A DNA stretch of 64,000 nucleotides from contig CACYWN010000004.1 in the NCBI GenBank assembly GCA_902778105.1, forward strand, positions 1 to 64,000. The letters are read 5' to 3'. The stretch comes from an uncultured Bacteroidia bacterium (GTDB lineage: Bacteria > Bacteroidota > Bacteroidia > Bacteroidales > UBA932). The notes beneath the pieces are model-generated. The model searched no databases, was not told where the DNA came from, and saw only the letters and a program-made list of their open reading frames with translations. Positions 63,671-64,000 of this stretch are shown here, piece by piece; positions within the stretch are counted from its first letter, which is position 1, and each line of letters starts with the position of its first letter. The translations under genes were made by a program, and so were the position numbers.

Positions 63671-64000
63671 TCAATAACCTTCGATCTGATCGAGGTTCGG
63701 ATTGTTCTTGACCTCGGACTGCGGGATGGGGATCCAGACCTTGTGCGGAGCGAATTGCTCCTTGTACTTGCTGGAACGGGCGGCTACTCTCTTGTAGAAA
63801 GCGCTGCTCATGTCCCCGACGCCCCAGCGGCGGAGGTTCACGTTGCGCTCGGAGTCGTAGCAGGTTTCCTTCATGTCCTCGAGATCGATGACGCTCATCA
63901 AGTCGTCGAGCGTGTAGCTTCCGCTCTTGACGGCGGCATAGCCGTAGTCCTTGTTGAAGTCGATTGTCTCGTTGGTGAGCGGGTTGGTCCAGACGGCCGG
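63671..64000 (-). CDS. SusD-family lipoprotein, C-terminal part (cut by window edge)
   Basis: The last 109 residues of a SusD/RagB protein, starting beyond the window. It reads VWTNPLTNETIDFNKDYGYAA, then NVNLRRWGVGDMSSAF and VWIPIPQSEVKNNPNLDQIEGY. This matches the end of the SusD at 34,008-35,762 in order and motif. A companion SusC should lie just outside the window on the minus strand. The gene directly upstream in transcription is therefore not visible. Confidence 0.9.
   Translation of the reverse strand, partial: PAVWTNPLTNETIDFNKDYGYAAVKSGSYTLDDLMSVIDLEDMKETCYDSERNVNLRRWGVGDMSSAFYKRVAARSSKYKEQFAPHKVWIPIPQSEVKNNPNLDQIEGY

Overview
The window is a high-GC piece of a Bacteroidota chromosome, probably order Bacteroidales. 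The evidence is SusC/SusD pairs, a hybrid two-component regulator, an ECF-sigma/FecR/TonB-receptor locus, DUF1460 and DUF4249 proteins, and TAnnTTTG-type -7 promoter elements. It looks like a plant-fibre-degrading gut or rumen lineage (inference). It starts in the 3' end of a 5S rRNA and ends inside a second susD.

Positions 1-8,814: the 5S tail and terminator, a small exported protein, an enolase gene damaged by a 70-bp tandem duplication, a DUF1460 lipoprotein, and a trans-envelope signalling operon (ECF sigma, FecR anti-sigma, beta-barrel, STN-type TonB receptor, DUF4249 lipoprotein). Positions 8,832-24,502 are housekeeping and cell-wall genes: mreB-mreC-mreD-mrdA-rodA on the minus strand, ispD, an Lrp/AsnC regulator, topA, then a plus-strand operon of PBP1A, ddl, prmC and a U32 protein. 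Positions 24,499-30,686: an unrecognised lipoprotein, a GH2 beta-galactosidase and a type-B carboxylesterase.

Positions 30,948-64,000 form a large arabinan/arabinose utilisation locus. SusC and SusD capture oligosaccharide. An MFS permease, AraM-like dehydrogenase, ribulokinase, GH43-GH51 fusion, AraL-like phosphatase and alpha/beta-hydrolase follow on the plus strand. A minus-strand operon holds a GH54 arabinofuranosidase with lamin-tail and NEW3 modules and three tandem carboxylesterases. Two endo-arabinanase-type GH43 enzymes, a hybrid two-component regulator, a clan-A glycoside hydrolase and the end of a second SusD complete it. The likely flow is endo-cleavage and ester removal outside, debranching by GH54, GH43 and GH51, and entry of L-arabinose through ribulokinase. 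araA and araD are not in the window.

The most unusual stretch is 44,900-47,300. Two copies of a 278-bp non-coding element (about 94% identical, no indels) alternate with start-less gene tails and two small outer-membrane protein genes. Each element begins with a terminator-like hairpin, holds competing inverted repeats, and ends with a -33-like promoter half. It looks like a gene-boundary or cassette element and I do not recognise it.
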